A stretch of 64,000 bases of DNA. Origin: Streptococcus salivarius. GTDB taxonomy: Bacteria > Bacillota > Bacilli > Lactobacillales > Streptococcaceae. Made by a program: the position numbers and the translations under genes. The DNA is taken from assembly GCF_000785515.1 (NCBI RefSeq), contig NZ_CP009913.1, positions 1,330,001 to 1,394,000 on the forward strand, given 5' to 3'. This document shows positions 35,654 through 44,988 of this stretch, one piece after another (the stretch's first letter is position 1; every line of letters begins with the position of its first letter). The notes under the pieces are model-generated. The model worked only from the letters and a program-made list of their open reading frames with translations. It was not told the origin of the DNA and ran no database searches.

Positions 35654-36391
35654 TTAACCGTGATCACTTTCCCTTTGAGACTTGATAAAGAGTGCAAGCC
35701 CTGTTGCTACTGCAGTATAAGCTACAATAAACAGGAGTGATTTCCATGAAAATTTCCCATTGATAGCAAAATTAACGACCAATTCATTGACATGATAGAC
35801 AGGTGTCCACTCAGAGATGCTCTGAACCCACTTAGGGAACATGGAAATAGGAACCCATGAACCACTCACTATAGGCAAGACAAGGTAAATAATATTTGCC
35901 ACAAGAGACATGAATTGTTGAGATTTAATCTGAGCGATAAGTAAACCAAAAGCTAGAAAGAGCAGACCGGACAAAAGTAAGAGAGCACCTGACCCTACCC
36001 ATCTAAAGAATGGCATCTCTACATCTCGGAAAAAGGCACCTACACAAAAGGTCACAATGATGGCAACCATAAAGTTTAGAAGCACACGAAAGATTTTAGA
36101 AAGATAATAAGCTGCAATACTAACCTTTGAGTGCTCGATATAGGTCAACCAGTGTTCAATTCGGTCCTCTTGCAACATATAGGGAAAGGTAAACAAACCA
36201 AAACTAGACATGGAGAAGCCAGTCATGGTCAGCATATAAGACAGCAAAAACTCTTTTTGAGCTTCTGGAGTAGGTGCTGAGAAGATACTAGAAAAAAGGA
36301 GGAAAAATCCGACAGGTATCCCGATTCCCATGATAAAGACTGGCCAACTTCGCCACGTTTTAATCCATTCAATTTTTAGTAATGCTTTCAT
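35654..36391 (-). CDS. ABC-2 type exporter permease (copy 2)
   Basis: 245 residues, close paralogue of the permease at 27987-28724, with the same six-helix layout and the shared N-terminus. Its ATG overlaps the stop of the ATPase gene by four bases. No kinase or regulator is attached to this copy; instead two LiaF-like proteins precede the ATPase, suggesting envelope-stress control. Confidence 0.88.
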   Translation of the reverse strand: MKALLKIEWIKTWRSWPVFIMGIGIPVGFFLLFSSIFSAPTPEAQKEFLLSYMLTMTGFSMSSFGLFTFPYMLQEDRIEHWLTYIEHSKVSIAAYYLSKIFRVLLNFMVAIIVTFCVGAFFRDVEMPFFRWVGSGALLLLSGLLFLAFGLLIAQIKSQQFMSLVANIIYLVLPIVSGSWVPISMFPKWVQSISEWTPVYHVNELVVNFAINGKFSWKSLLFIVAYTAVATGLALFIKSQRESDHG

Positions 36392-37269
36392 GCCTTGTCC
36401 TCCCTTGTTGAATCAAATAGGCTATCCAAGAGTGTTTTATTTTGAATTTCAATATCAGAAATTCCACAGCCCGAATTTTCAAGACTTTGCCATACCTTTT
36501 CGATATCTTTGGTCATGAAGCTGATGACATCTCTCTTTTCAGTAATCTCATAGATGTCTGAGAGTCCGTGAACAATGTTAACAAAGCTACTTGGAAGAGT
36601 GACCTGCTTCTCCTTCTCTTCGTGTCGCATAGCGTATGGCGTGGTATCTCTGATGAGTTTCCCTTGATGGAGGACTAAGATACGGTCAGCCGTGTGTTCC
36701 ACTTCTTCGATATAGTGAGAGGAATAGAGGATAGTTGTCCCAGCTTTTTTCAAGTCATTGACAATCTCCCAGAAACGCTGACGAGTGGAGGTATCCATAC
36801 CCGCTGTCGGTTCATCCAAAAAGAGGATTTTAGGTTTATCAATCAAACAAAGGACAAAAGCTAGAAGACGTCTTTGCCCACCAGAGAGTTTATCCGCAAA
36901 CTGCTGGTACTGGTCTTCCTTGAATTGTAAGAGGTCTTGCACCTCTTGATTGGTCAAGGGATTATCAGAAATAGATTGGAAGAAAGCAATTAGCTCTTCC
37001 ACTTTCAAACTATTTGGAATGGTATTTTCCTGAAGGAGAACTGCGATTTTATTTTTGGCCTTACCTGCCTTACCATCAATGAGGACCTGACCACTGCTTG
37101 GCTTTTTATCGCCAAGAATACAGGACATCAAGACAGTCTTACCTGCCCCATTAGGTCCAATCAAGGCCACACAATCGCCCCTGTTTATCTCAAAACTAAT
37201 ATCCTCTAAAATGGTCTTTCCCTTGATACGTTTTCCAAGAGAAGAAACCTGAATAACTGTCTCACCCAT
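36388..37269 (-). CDS. ABC transporter ATPase (copy 2)
   Basis: 293 residues, full length. Walker A GPNGAGKTV, signature LSGGQRRLLAF, Walker B ILFLDEPTAGMD, H-loop SSHYIEE, and a C-terminal extension (VTLPSSFVNIVHGLSDIYEI). The ATG at 37269 follows GAAAGGAA; the frame can begin one codon earlier at TTG. It is the intact counterpart of the frameshifted ATPase at 28721-29603 and shows what the correct N-terminus should be. Confidence 0.92.
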   Translation of the reverse strand: MGETVIQVSSLGKRIKGKTILEDISFEINRGDCVALIGPNGAGKTVLMSCILGDKKPSSGQVLIDGKAGKAKNKIAVLLQENTIPNSLKVEELIAFFQSISDNPLTNQEVQDLLQFKEDQYQQFADKLSGGQRRLLAFVLCLIDKPKILFLDEPTAGMDTSTRQRFWEIVNDLKKAGTTILYSSHYIEEVEHTADRILVLHQGKLIRDTTPYAMRHEEKEKQVTLPSSFVNIVHGLSDIYEITEKRDVISFMTKDIEKVWQSLENSGCGISDIEIQNKTLLDSLFDSTREDKA

Positions 37270-37335
37270 CAATGCTTTCCTTTCTTTTATATAGATGCCA
37301 TGCTTGACAATATCGCTGACATCATTGGACTTCCC

Positions 37336-38013
37336 TTAATACTCCACTTCCAACTCGGTACAGAAGAGACTTCCGTTCAGATGAAGCCTAGTTTCAACTT
37401 TCTCGAAATCAGATTCAAAACGATCCACCTTCACAGATGATAGAGGATGTGAAATTCCAGTGCTATCCATGACACAGCCGTGAGGAAGTCGGATATGAAC
37501 TTCACCAAACTTAGCATCAAGATGAACAGCTACCTGATCTGACGCAAAGCTGGCCTGACTCAAATCCAGCCAAAGCTCACCAAAAGCTAGATTCATATCA
37601 ACCGTTTCGACTTCTTGAGAATAGATACGATACCTATCCTCAGCCATATAGGTCTTAACAGAAATATGAGGTCCCTCTTGGTCGTTCTTATTAACCTTGT
37701 AGTCTTTAGTAAGGCCTTTCTTTTGACTACGGCCATAAAAAAGCTCTAAGGCCAAGCCAATTAGAAAGATACCACTAAAGAGATTCCACTGAGCAAAATC
37801 GAGGTTTAACAAGTCATGAACATAGGGTGATAAGAAGGCCAAACCAAGAAAAATGAGGAGTGGTCGCCTATTCAAGATACCAAAACAAAAGAAGGCCACG
37901 AAGAAAACCAGATTATAATTGACCATGATCCAAAAATCTGGAATAAAGGCACTAGCGATAAAACAAGCTGCTAGTAAAAGCAATAAGAAGGCCCGAGCAT
38001 TAAACCGTTGCAT
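37336..38013 (-). CDS. LiaF-like membrane protein (copy 1)
   Basis: 225 residues: four membrane helices in the first ~95 residues, a short basic linker and a C-terminal beta-rich domain (VDMNLAFGELWLDLSQASF, VHLDAKFGEVHIRLPHG) that matches the repeated FG-x-hydrophobic-DL layout of the LiaF/YvqF C-terminal domain. LiaF proteins restrain cell-envelope stress kinases. It is a tandem paralogue of the next gene and lies just upstream of the ABC copy 2 genes, so may regulate or belong with that exporter. Confidence 0.8.
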   Translation of the reverse strand: MQRFNARAFLLLLLAACFIASAFIPDFWIMVNYNLVFFVAFFCFGILNRRPLLIFLGLAFLSPYVHDLLNLDFAQWNLFSGIFLIGLALELFYGRSQKKGLTKDYKVNKNDQEGPHISVKTYMAEDRYRIYSQEVETVDMNLAFGELWLDLSQASFASDQVAVHLDAKFGEVHIRLPHGCVMDSTGISHPLSSVKVDRFESDFEKVETRLHLNGSLFCTELEVEY

Positions 38014-38150
38014 AAGAAGACTCCTTTCTAAAGAAATGATTGCAATTTTCCAATTATTTTCACTATCAGTATAGCACTATTTGTAAACGTATTCAATGTT
38101 ATATTAAAAGGATTTGCAAGAAAAAAAGAGCTTTCGCTCTTTCATTATTT

Positions 38151-38816
38151 TCAATGTTTGACAGTTACCTGTCCAAAAGATACTGAACCTGTTAGAGCTA
38201 CTGTCGTGCTAGACAAGTCTCGTTCTCCTAGACTATCGTAGCCTTTCACTCCTGCTAAGCTTGTATGAAGTCCGTGTGTATCCACTTGCCAATCCTTAGG
38301 AACTCGAATGATAACCTGAGAAAAATTTGCCTGAACCACAATCTGAGGTCGGTCCGTCATAAACTGAGCCTGACGCAAATCTAAAGTCAAACGTCCAAAA
38401 TCGGCATTGGCATAGACAGTTTCGAGGTTTTGAGAAGTCACCACCTGAACAGACTCTGAAAATAATGTCTTAGCGAAAATCTCTCGCTCATGTTCTTTAG
38501 AAACCTTGTAAGAAAAGTTCTTCTTATAACTTGGCTTGCTCAAACGGTCCACCGCAATTCCCAAGATAAGAATCCCTACAAAGAGGGTCCATTCTGAATA
38601 GTCCAATCTAAAGAGGTCATGAATATAGGTTGATAGAAAAGCCATCCCCAAGAAAAAGAGAAATTTCCCCTTAGATTGCCAGCTCAAAAGCACAAATAGC
38701 AAGGCCAAAATCAACTTATAATTAAAGGCCAAATACAAATCTGGAATGAAAGCTGTCGCGATAAAATAGGCAGCAATAATAAGTAGGGTGATAACACCTG
38801 CATTAAAGCGTCTCAT
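38151..38816 (-). CDS. LiaF-like membrane protein (copy 2)
   Basis: 221 residues with the same plan as its neighbour: four helices (begins RRFNAGVITLLIIAAYFIA against QRFNARAFLLLLLAACFIA in copy 1) and a LiaF-type C-terminal domain (VYANADFGRLTLDLRQAQF, VVQANFSQVIIRVPKDW). The two copies have diverged a good deal, so the duplication is old. A terminator-like A-rich hairpin lies between them near 38120-38150. Confidence 0.8.
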   Translation of the reverse strand: MRRFNAGVITLLIIAAYFIATAFIPDLYLAFNYKLILALLFVLLSWQSKGKFLFFLGMAFLSTYIHDLFRLDYSEWTLFVGILILGIAVDRLSKPSYKKNFSYKVSKEHEREIFAKTLFSESVQVVTSQNLETVYANADFGRLTLDLRQAQFMTDRPQIVVQANFSQVIIRVPKDWQVDTHGLHTSLAGVKGYDSLGERDLSSTTVALTGSVSFGQVTVKH

Positions 38817-38828
38817 AACAGTTCCTTT

Positions 38829-39323
38829 CTAAATCCTATCCTTGAGTTTTTCCACAAAAAGGTAGGCAGCTGGACAGAAAAGCGTATTTTTAATAGTCAG
38901 ATGATTGATCTGATAGATTTTCTTACGATCCGTGTGAGGAAAGGCTGCACAAGCCTTAGGACGGACATCATAGATATCACAGAGATTATCAGGCCCTAAG
39001 AAAGGACAAGGCATGGACTTGAAGACCTTGTCACCATCCTCATCAACCTGCAAGTACATCTCTTCGAAAGCAGGTAACTTCATGCGAAAATGCTTGGCAA
39101 TACGAGTAATGTCCTGCTCTGTAAAGTCTGGGCCTAGCGTCTTACAACAATTGGCACACTGGACACAATCAATCTCCTGAAAGACTTCATTGTGTACCTG
39201 CTGAACAATCTTATCTAAATTTTTAGGGGCTTTCTTCTTGAGTTGTGCTAGAAATTTACGGTGCTCCCCCTGCTTTTGACGTGCCAATTCCTCGTAACGT
39301 TTGACATCAATGGTCTGTGACAT
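38829..39323 (-). CDS. YkgJ-family cysteine-cluster protein
   Basis: 164 residues. Cysteines in CVQCANCCK, PCPFLGPDNLC and RPKACAAFP make the CxxCxxCC...C...C cluster of the YkgJ family, which is thought to bind zinc or an iron-sulfur cluster. A basic, helical N-terminal 50 residues precede it. Precise function unknown. It begins six codons before nothing else in particular and ends 12 bases upstream of the LiaF-like gene, so may be co-transcribed with it. Confidence 0.85.
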   Translation of the reverse strand: MSQTIDVKRYEELARQKQGEHRKFLAQLKKKAPKNLDKIVQQVHNEVFQEIDCVQCANCCKTLGPDFTEQDITRIAKHFRMKLPAFEEMYLQVDEDGDKVFKSMPCPFLGPDNLCDIYDVRPKACAAFPHTDRKKIYQINHLTIKNTLFCPAAYLFVEKLKDRI

Positions 39324-39407
39324 GTGTTTTCTCCGATGATTTATAATTCTGTCATCTATTATAGCATAAAAAAATAGAGCCTAGTTTGAAGCTAGACTCT
39401 AGGTCAG

Positions 39408-41408
39408 TTACATTGATACGATTCTACGATATGAACGTGAAGTAAGGGCAAAAACCAAGACATAGGCTAGGAAGAAGACCCCACAAACAATGATAGTGAC
39501 CACTAACATAAGACTTGGGTTGAAAACCCCAATAATACGCACAATCAAACTGAGCATATGATAGGCAAAGGCCAAGTGAATAAAGGCAAAAATCAAAGGG
39601 AGGAAGAAGACCGTAAGAACTTGCTTACGAATGGTTTGCTTGACTTGAAGGTCGTCCAACCCAATCTTTTGAAGAATAACAAAACGCTCACGATCCTCAT
39701 AACCTTCAGAAATCTGTTTATAGTAAATTACAAGAACTGTGCCCAGCATAAAGATGATGGATAAAAAGATACCAATAAATAAGGTTCCACCAACAAAGCC
39801 ATTTAGCATCCCTTCTGTATCATATTGGCTATTAGAAGTGAGGTAAGACTGAGAGACACCAGTAGTTTGTCCAGCTAACTGTTGTGTTTCTTTATCTGTC
39901 ATTTGGTCTAGCAAATCTGAATTTTTCTTGGCATCATGTGTAGGATCTTTGACGTTAACACCAACATAGGTAGCTTGAGTGGTTGCTGTTCCTTTGACAC
40001 TTTCTTTAAAATCATCCATATCAGGAACAACAAGATAGTTATACTCAGAAACTATGATTGTAAAGATATTGGGTACTTTACCCTTAATAAAGTCATTAAT
40101 GTCATCCTGAATCTGGTAGGTTTGACCATTGAAAGACAAACTCTTTTGATCCTTTAATATTTTATTTTTAGTAAATAAACCAACTTGGTTTGAAGCCAAA
40201 TTGAGGTCTTTACCTGTCAATTGTTTATAAGTAGCTTGTGAGAAGACAAGAAAAATTGATTTTGGCAGAACTTTTCTTTCATTCTCAGGAAAGATGGTTA
40301 GCTTATTTTTTTCTTGTTCTTTGATACCAAAGTAGAGGTAAGTTACTTCTGCTTTTTCATTTACCTGATTTCCTGACTGTGCTAAGAAATCATCCATAAT
40401 CTTCTGTGTGCTTGTTAAATCTACATTCGACCCTGTAACTGAATAATCATGTGGAGCAACACTCGCTAGATAGTCTTTTTTACCAGCATAGATACTTGCA
40501 GCACCTACAAGCGTCACCAAAACCATGCTAGAGAGGATAGCAATAGTCGCCAGACCAACTGCATTTTTTTTCATCCGAAAGACAAGGTTGGAAATGGAAA
40601 TCATATTATTAGGCTTGTAATAGTAGTTTTTCTTCTTTTTCAAGAGTTGCAGAACGACTGTTGTCCCGGCATTAAAGAGAAGATAAGTTCCTAGAATAAC
40701 TAGTAAAACAGCCAAGAAAAAACTCATAATAGCCATTACTGGATCCTTAACAGAGAGAGCAAGGTAGTAACCATACCCCATAGCCCCGAGTCCCAAAAAG
40801 GTCTGAATAACTAGGAAACGTCCCTTTTTTTCACCCTTAAGGCCATCTTTGGTTAATTGTAAAGGATTAAGTCGTAGCAATCGGAAACCATTTACCAAAA
40901 TCAACAAACTAAAAATACAAATAAAGATGACAAGAACAATAGGAATTGTCACTACTTGAAAGGTCGAAACTAAACCAGTACTTTCACCGATAAGCCTTTG
41001 AAGAAAAGCATAAATGAGTTTATCGAATAGTGCCCCCACACCAATACCTAGAAGCAGAGTCACAAAACCCAGAATCACTGTTTCTTTTAGAATCATACTA
41101 AAGAGGTGACGCTTCTCTAAGCCTAGTACACTATAGAGACCAAGCTCCTTTGAACGATTTTTCATAACAAAGCTGTTGGCATAGAGAACAATAATCCCAG
41201 AAGAGAGGGCGACAATTCCAAGTCCCATACCCAAAACCGCCTTGATAGAATCTGCCCCAGTTAAGTTATCCAGATGTGGATTAAGCGTTAAAGATGTAAA
41301 AATATAGGTAATGGCAATAGCCAGAATAGTTGCTAAAGCATATGGATAATAAAGCTTACGATTTTTTATGAGATTGGACAAAGCCAGTCTATTGGTCAGA
41401 AGAAACAT
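39408..41408 (-). CDS. bceB: BceB-type ABC transporter permease (antimicrobial-peptide sensing/resistance)
   Basis: 666 residues. Ten membrane helices: FtsX-like core in helices 2-4 and 8-10, with the large extracellular domain (about 310-530, GSNVDLTSTQKIMDDFLAQ onward) between helices 7 and 8 that identifies the BceB type. Such permeases protect undecaprenyl-pyrophosphate targets from bacitracin, mersacidin-like lantibiotics or defensins and pass the signal to the BceS kinase. Forms one unit with the ATPase that ends one base upstream and with the kinase/regulator pair at 42313-43957. Confidence 0.92.
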   Translation of the reverse strand: MFLLTNRLALSNLIKNRKLYYPYALATILAIAITYIFTSLTLNPHLDNLTGADSIKAVLGMGLGIVALSSGIIVLYANSFVMKNRSKELGLYSVLGLEKRHLFSMILKETVILGFVTLLLGIGVGALFDKLIYAFLQRLIGESTGLVSTFQVVTIPIVLVIFICIFSLLILVNGFRLLRLNPLQLTKDGLKGEKKGRFLVIQTFLGLGAMGYGYYLALSVKDPVMAIMSFFLAVLLVILGTYLLFNAGTTVVLQLLKKKKNYYYKPNNMISISNLVFRMKKNAVGLATIAILSSMVLVTLVGAASIYAGKKDYLASVAPHDYSVTGSNVDLTSTQKIMDDFLAQSGNQVNEKAEVTYLYFGIKEQEKNKLTIFPENERKVLPKSIFLVFSQATYKQLTGKDLNLASNQVGLFTKNKILKDQKSLSFNGQTYQIQDDINDFIKGKVPNIFTIIVSEYNYLVVPDMDDFKESVKGTATTQATYVGVNVKDPTHDAKKNSDLLDQMTDKETQQLAGQTTGVSQSYLTSNSQYDTEGMLNGFVGGTLFIGIFLSIIFMLGTVLVIYYKQISEGYEDRERFVILQKIGLDDLQVKQTIRKQVLTVFFLPLIFAFIHLAFAYHMLSLIVRIIGVFNPSLMLVVTIIVCGVFFLAYVLVFALTSRSYRRIVSM

Positions 41409-41409
41409 A

Positions 41410-42168
41410 TTAGTTCACCTCACTTGCCATTACTGTAAGTGTATCGGAAATTTCTTGGAACATTTGATGTTCAGACTTATCCCCTTTGAAGATTTGATTA
41501 TATAGAATACCATCCTTAATGAATAGAACACGCTGTGCACGACTGGCAGCCGCTGTCGAGTGAGTTACCATAAGAATGGTCTGACCACTGGCATTGATCG
41601 CATCAAAGACATCCAAGAGAGCTGCTGAAGATTTGGAATCCAGGGCACCTGTTGGCTCGTCTGCTAAGAGGATTTCTGGTTTAGTGATGATTGCACGCGC
41701 AACCGCAACCCTTTGCTTTTGTCCACCTGAAATTTCATAAGGGTACTTCTCTAGCAAGGGATGAATCCCCAATTGACGACTTATAGCTTCTACTTGTGTC
41801 ATCATTTGCTTAAGTGGGCGTCGAGAAAGGACCAAAGGTAGTAAGATATTATCTTTAACAGATAGGGTATCCAAAAGGTTGAAATCTTGGAAAACAAACC
41901 CTAATTTTTCACGACGAAAACTGGAAGCATCCTTATTTTTGATGGTTGCTGTGTCCATACCATTAAGATAAACACGCCCTGCTGTTGGTTTATCAAGCAT
42001 GGCAAGGATGTTGAGCAGGGTTGATTTTCCTGAGCCAGACTCACCCATGATTGCAACATACTCACCCTTTTCAACCGTGAAATGGATATCTTTAAGGGCT
42101 TCAACCTGATTTCCTTTGAAACGTGTTTTATAGATTTTTTTAACATGTTGAACATCTAATAACGCCAT
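41410..42168 (-). CDS. bceA: BceA-type ABC transporter ATPase
   Basis: 252 residues. Walker [11 protein letters not shown]-loop [10 protein letters not shown], signature [16 protein letters not shown], Walker [14 protein letters not shown]-loop VTHS: the MacB/LolD-type family that serves BceB permeases. The leader at 42169-42312 has its own hairpin (42197-42217), and the kinase transcript is stopped before it, so bceAB is a separate transcription unit, presumably activated by the BceR-like regulator. Confidence 0.94.
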   Translation of the reverse strand: MALLDVQHVKKIYKTRFKGNQVEALKDIHFTVEKGEYVAIMGESGSGKSTLLNILAMLDKPTAGRVYLNGMDTATIKNKDASSFRREKLGFVFQDFNLLDTLSVKDNILLPLVLSRRPLKQMMTQVEAISRQLGIHPLLEKYPYEISGGQKQRVAVARAIITKPEILLADEPTGALDSKSSAALLDVFDAINASGQTILMVTHSTAAASRAQRVLFIKDGILYNQIFKGDKSEHQMFQEISDTLTVMASEVN

Positions 42169-42196
42169 AATAAGCTCCTTTATTTAATAGACTTGG

Positions 42197-42276
42197 AAGA
42201 GGTTTTAGGAACCTCTTACTTAACTTCTGATACCATTTTATAGAAAAAGCAAGGTCTCAACCATAACCCTTGCTTT
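42197..42276 (-). terminator. Terminator after bceS, and a hairpin in the bceA leader
   Basis: Arms 42246-42254 and 42268-42276 form a nine-base stem followed by TTTTT on the minus strand: terminator of the bceRS transcript. A second perfect eight-base stem (42197-42204 with 42210-42217) lies in the bceA leader, and could be part of a regulatory site or attenuator. Confidence 0.7.
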
Positions 42277-42312
42277 CATTTGTGGTCATATTTCTTACAC
42301 TTTTGTAAGTTA

Positions 42313-43287
42313 TTAATCAATCGCCAACTTCTGCTTTTGAAAATGAATGGAAACAGTGGTTCCTTGGCCTACTTGTGAGCTAATACTAATATCATGTCCG
42401 AGCTGATTAGCAATTTTCTTAGAAAGATAGAGACCTAACCCAGAGGACTGCTGAGTCAGTCGGCCATTATAACCTGAAAAGCCACGCTCAAAAACCCGTA
42501 GAATATCACTATTTTTAATACCAATCCCAGAATCTTTAAGATGAAGCCCGTTATCTTTGAAGTAAATTTCAATACCACCACTTTTTGTGTACTTCAAACT
42601 ATTTGACAAGACCTGCTCTATGATAACCAAGAGCCATTTTTCATCTGAAACGACCTTAACATCCAAGTCATGTAGATTAATAGTCAATCCTTTTTGAATA
42701 AAGAAAAGACTATGTTTTCTAACAACTTCTTTAACCAAGGGTTCTAATGTAACCTGCCTCAACTGCAAATCATCATGAAAACTCTCTAAACGCAAATACT
42801 GCAAAACCAAATTGGTGTAAGAATCAATCTTGAATACCTCTTGCTCCAAGAGAGCCCTCGTTTTACTATCCGTAACATCCTGAAGCAATAATTGACTGGC
42901 TGCTATTGGTGTCTTGATTTGATGCACCCAAAGCGTATAGTAGTCCATCAAATCTGTATAGCGCTTGCGCTCCTCCTCAGTCTGAGACATCTGGCTCTCC
43001 CTAGCACTTTCCAAAGCTTGGGCCAGGTAAAATTCTAAAGGACTTGATGGTGTGATTTCCTCATAGAGATAGGCTAAGTTATAAGAGTGATAGGACCTAA
43101 CCAAGTCCCAAATAACCATGATGATAGTCACAAAGGTCATTATGGTCAAGGCATAATAAAGAATATCTACCGCCTCTTCAAATAAAAAGGCAAACAAGAC
43201 CAATATGATTCCATTAAAGACAAACAAAAGATAAAAAGTCAGACGAGACCTAATATGGTATTTGATAAATTGACACTTACCCATCAT
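42313..43287 (-). CDS. bceS: BceS-type intramembrane-sensing histidine kinase
   Basis: About 324 residues. Two membrane helices with only a few residues between them (about 16-36 and 43-62), the hallmark of kinases that take their signal from an ABC transporter. Phosphoacceptor His122 in LWVHQIKTP; ATPase motifs VLSNSLKYT, KDSGIGI and SSGLGLYLSKKIA. The start (two consecutive ATG at 43287/43284) lies inside the end of the regulator gene; the frame extends upstream, but overlap coupling fits better. Confidence 0.91.
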   Translation of the reverse strand: MMGKCQFIKYHIRSRLTFYLLFVFNGIILVLFAFLFEEAVDILYYALTIMTFVTIIMVIWDLVRSYHSYNLAYLYEEITPSSPLEFYLAQALESARESQMSQTEEERKRYTDLMDYYTLWVHQIKTPIAASQLLLQDVTDSKTRALLEQEVFKIDSYTNLVLQYLRLESFHDDLQLRQVTLEPLVKEVVRKHSLFFIQKGLTINLHDLDVKVVSDEKWLLVIIEQVLSNSLKYTKSGGIEIYFKDNGLHLKDSGIGIKNSDILRVFERGFSGYNGRLTQQSSGLGLYLSKKIANQLGHDISISSQVGQGTTVSIHFQKQKLAID

Positions 43288-43957
43288 GACGCAACCCGTA
43301 GCCAACACCTTTCTTGGTTTCAATAAAATCCTTCAAGCCCACTGCCTCTAACTTCTTACGTAAACGAGCTACATTTACAGACAAGGTATTATCATCAATA
43401 AAGAAGTCACTGTTCCAAAGCTCCTTCATCAGGTCTTCCCGACTAACGATATTTCCAGCATGATCGAAGAGAACTTGTAAAATCTGAAACTCATTCTTTG
43501 TCAAAGAAACGACCTCTCCCTGATAAACCAAATCCATGGCCTTAAGGTTCAGAATCACACCCATATATTCCAAGAGACTCTGATCCTTACCAAACTCATA
43601 AGAACGACGCAAAAGCCCTTGAATTTTTGCTAGGAGAACATTTTGGTCAAAAGGTTTAGTCACAAAGTCGTCCCCACCCATGTTGATTGCCATAACAATA
43701 TCCATGGCCTGATCTCTGGAAGACAAGAACATAATAGGCACCTTGGAGACCTTACGAATTTCCTGACACCAATGATAACCGTTGAATAGAGGTAAACCAA
43801 TATCCATAAGAACCAAGTGGGGCTCTACTTTTACAAAAATAGATAATACTTCCATGAAATCTTCAACAAGAACAACTTCGTAACCCCACTGTTCTAGCAT
43901 TTTTTTGACTTGTTGACGGATAACCTCGTCGTCCTCCACTAATAAAATCTTATGCAT
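43277..43957 (-). CDS. bceR: BceR-type response regulator, OmpR/PhoB family
   Basis: 226 residues from ATG 43957, preceded by AGAGG; the frame continues 22 codons upstream without a ribosome-binding site. Receiver domain with phosphorylated Asp52 (LVLMDIGLP), Ser/Thr in MFLSSRD and Lys in VTKPFD; winged-helix DNA-binding domain at about 130-226 (LTKNEFQILQVLFDHAGNIVSREDL). Its target should be the bceAB promoter. Confidence 0.93.
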   Translation of the reverse strand: MHKILLVEDDEVIRQQVKKMLEQWGYEVVLVEDFMEVLSIFVKVEPHLVLMDIGLPLFNGYHWCQEIRKVSKVPIMFLSSRDQAMDIVMAINMGGDDFVTKPFDQNVLLAKIQGLLRRSYEFGKDQSLLEYMGVILNLKAMDLVYQGEVVSLTKNEFQILQVLFDHAGNIVSREDLMKELWNSDFFIDDNTLSVNVARLRKKLEAVGLKDFIETKKGVGYGLRHDG

Positions 43958-44180
43958 AACTCTACCTCTTTCATTTCCCACTATTATAACAGAAATGCTA
44001 TAAGAAACGACCATTCTCAGCAAATCTTACAATAATGTTAGATTGAATTTTCCAACTTTTAAAATAGTGCGTTTTCATAGGAAAAATCCTTTGAGTCTTC
44101 AAAGAAAATATAGTATTATAATAGAGTTGATGTTGGTTTATCATCAACCAACGACAGCTTCATCGAATAATGAGAACATT
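43958..44180 (+). promoter_or_regulatory. Intergenic region with xpt promoter
   Basis: No gene. TATAAT at 44117-44122 is a good -10 for xpt; TTGAGT at 44091-44096 is a possible -35 but 20 bases away, longer than ideal. A hairpin (GTTGATG/CATCAAC, 44127-44149) lies between promoter and riboswitch. Confidence 0.5.
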
Positions 44181-44247
44181 ACTTATTTATGTCACGAATC
44201 GGCGTGACGTTTCTACAAGGTGCCGTAACACCTAACAATGAGTAAGT
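44181..44247 (+). ncRNA. Purine (guanine/xanthine) riboswitch aptamer
   Basis: Three-way-junction aptamer: P1 44181-44187 with 44241-44247; P2 arms GTCACG/CGTGAC; the conserved J2/3 GTTTCTAC; P3 AGGTG/CACCT with loop containing GCCGTAA; J3/1 with C where guanine-specific members have it (an adenine type would have T). Followed 41 bases later by an intrinsic terminator (44289-44315) just before xpt, so guanine should switch off xpt-pbuX by termination. Confidence 0.92.
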
Positions 44248-44288
44248 CATAAAGTCATAATAAGATTTTACCGTCTTTTTATGATTTT

Positions 44289-44315
44289 AAAGGCTTGCTT
44301 TGCAAGCCTTTTTCT
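44289..44315 (+). terminator. Riboswitch expression-platform terminator
   Basis: Perfect ten-base stem (44289-44298 with 44302-44311), three-base loop and a T run, between the purine aptamer and xpt. Its formation is expected to be promoted by ligand binding. Confidence 0.9.
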
Positions 44316-44406
44316 ATTATTCGATTGTTTTGATCTTTGTCAGGTTCTCAATAGAATCTGGGAAAAATCAAAATACACTTTAGTTATATTTTTTATAGGA
44401 GGTAAT

Positions 44407-44988
44407 ATGAAATTACTGGAAGACCGCATTCTCAATGATGGGAATGTCCTTGGGGAGAACATCCTCAAAGTTGACTCTTTCCTCACTCACCAAGTGGACT
44501 TTGACCTCATGCGTGAGATTGGAAAGGTCTTTGCTGAAAAGTTCAAGGATGCAGGCATCACCAAGGTGGTGACTATCGAGGCATCTGGTATTGCTCCAGC
44601 CCTCTATGCTGCTGAGGCCTTGGATGTCCCTATGATTTTTGCTAAGAAGGCTAAAAATATCACCATGAATGAAGGTATCCTCACTGCTGAGGTCTACTCC
44701 TTCACTAAGCAGGTGACTAGTACTGTCTCTATCGCAAGCAAGTTCCTCACTCCTGAAGATAAGGTCCTCATCGTTGATGACTTCCTAGCTAACGGTCAAG
44801 CTGCCAAAGGCTTGATTCAAATCATTGAAGAAGCTGGTGCACACGTTGAAGCGGTTGGTATCGTTATTGAGAAATCTTTCCAAGATGGTCGTGCCCTTCT
44901 GGAAGAAGCTGGCTATCCAGTCGTTTCACTTGCTCGTTTGGATCGTTTTGAAAATGGTCAGGTCGTATTTAAGGAGGCAGACATCTAA
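44407..44988 (+). CDS. xpt: Xanthine phosphoribosyltransferase
   Basis: 193 residues. Converts xanthine (and guanine) with PRPP to the nucleotide in purine salvage, in the cytosol. The PRPP motif is [16 protein letters not shown] at about 118-133; [15 protein letters not shown] is also characteristic. The start is the ATG after AGGAGGTAAT; the frame runs upstream through the leader but is not used. The stop overlaps the ATG of pbuX by one base, and the pair is controlled by the guanine riboswitch. Confidence 0.97.
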   Translation: MKLLEDRILNDGNVLGENILKVDSFLTHQVDFDLMREIGKVFAEKFKDAGITKVVTIEASGIAPALYAAEALDVPMIFAKKAKNITMNEGILTAEVYSFTKQVTSTVSIASKFLTPEDKVLIVDDFLANGQAAKGLIQIIEEAGAHVEAVGIVIEKSFQDGRALLEEAGYPVVSLARLDRFENGQVVFKEADI

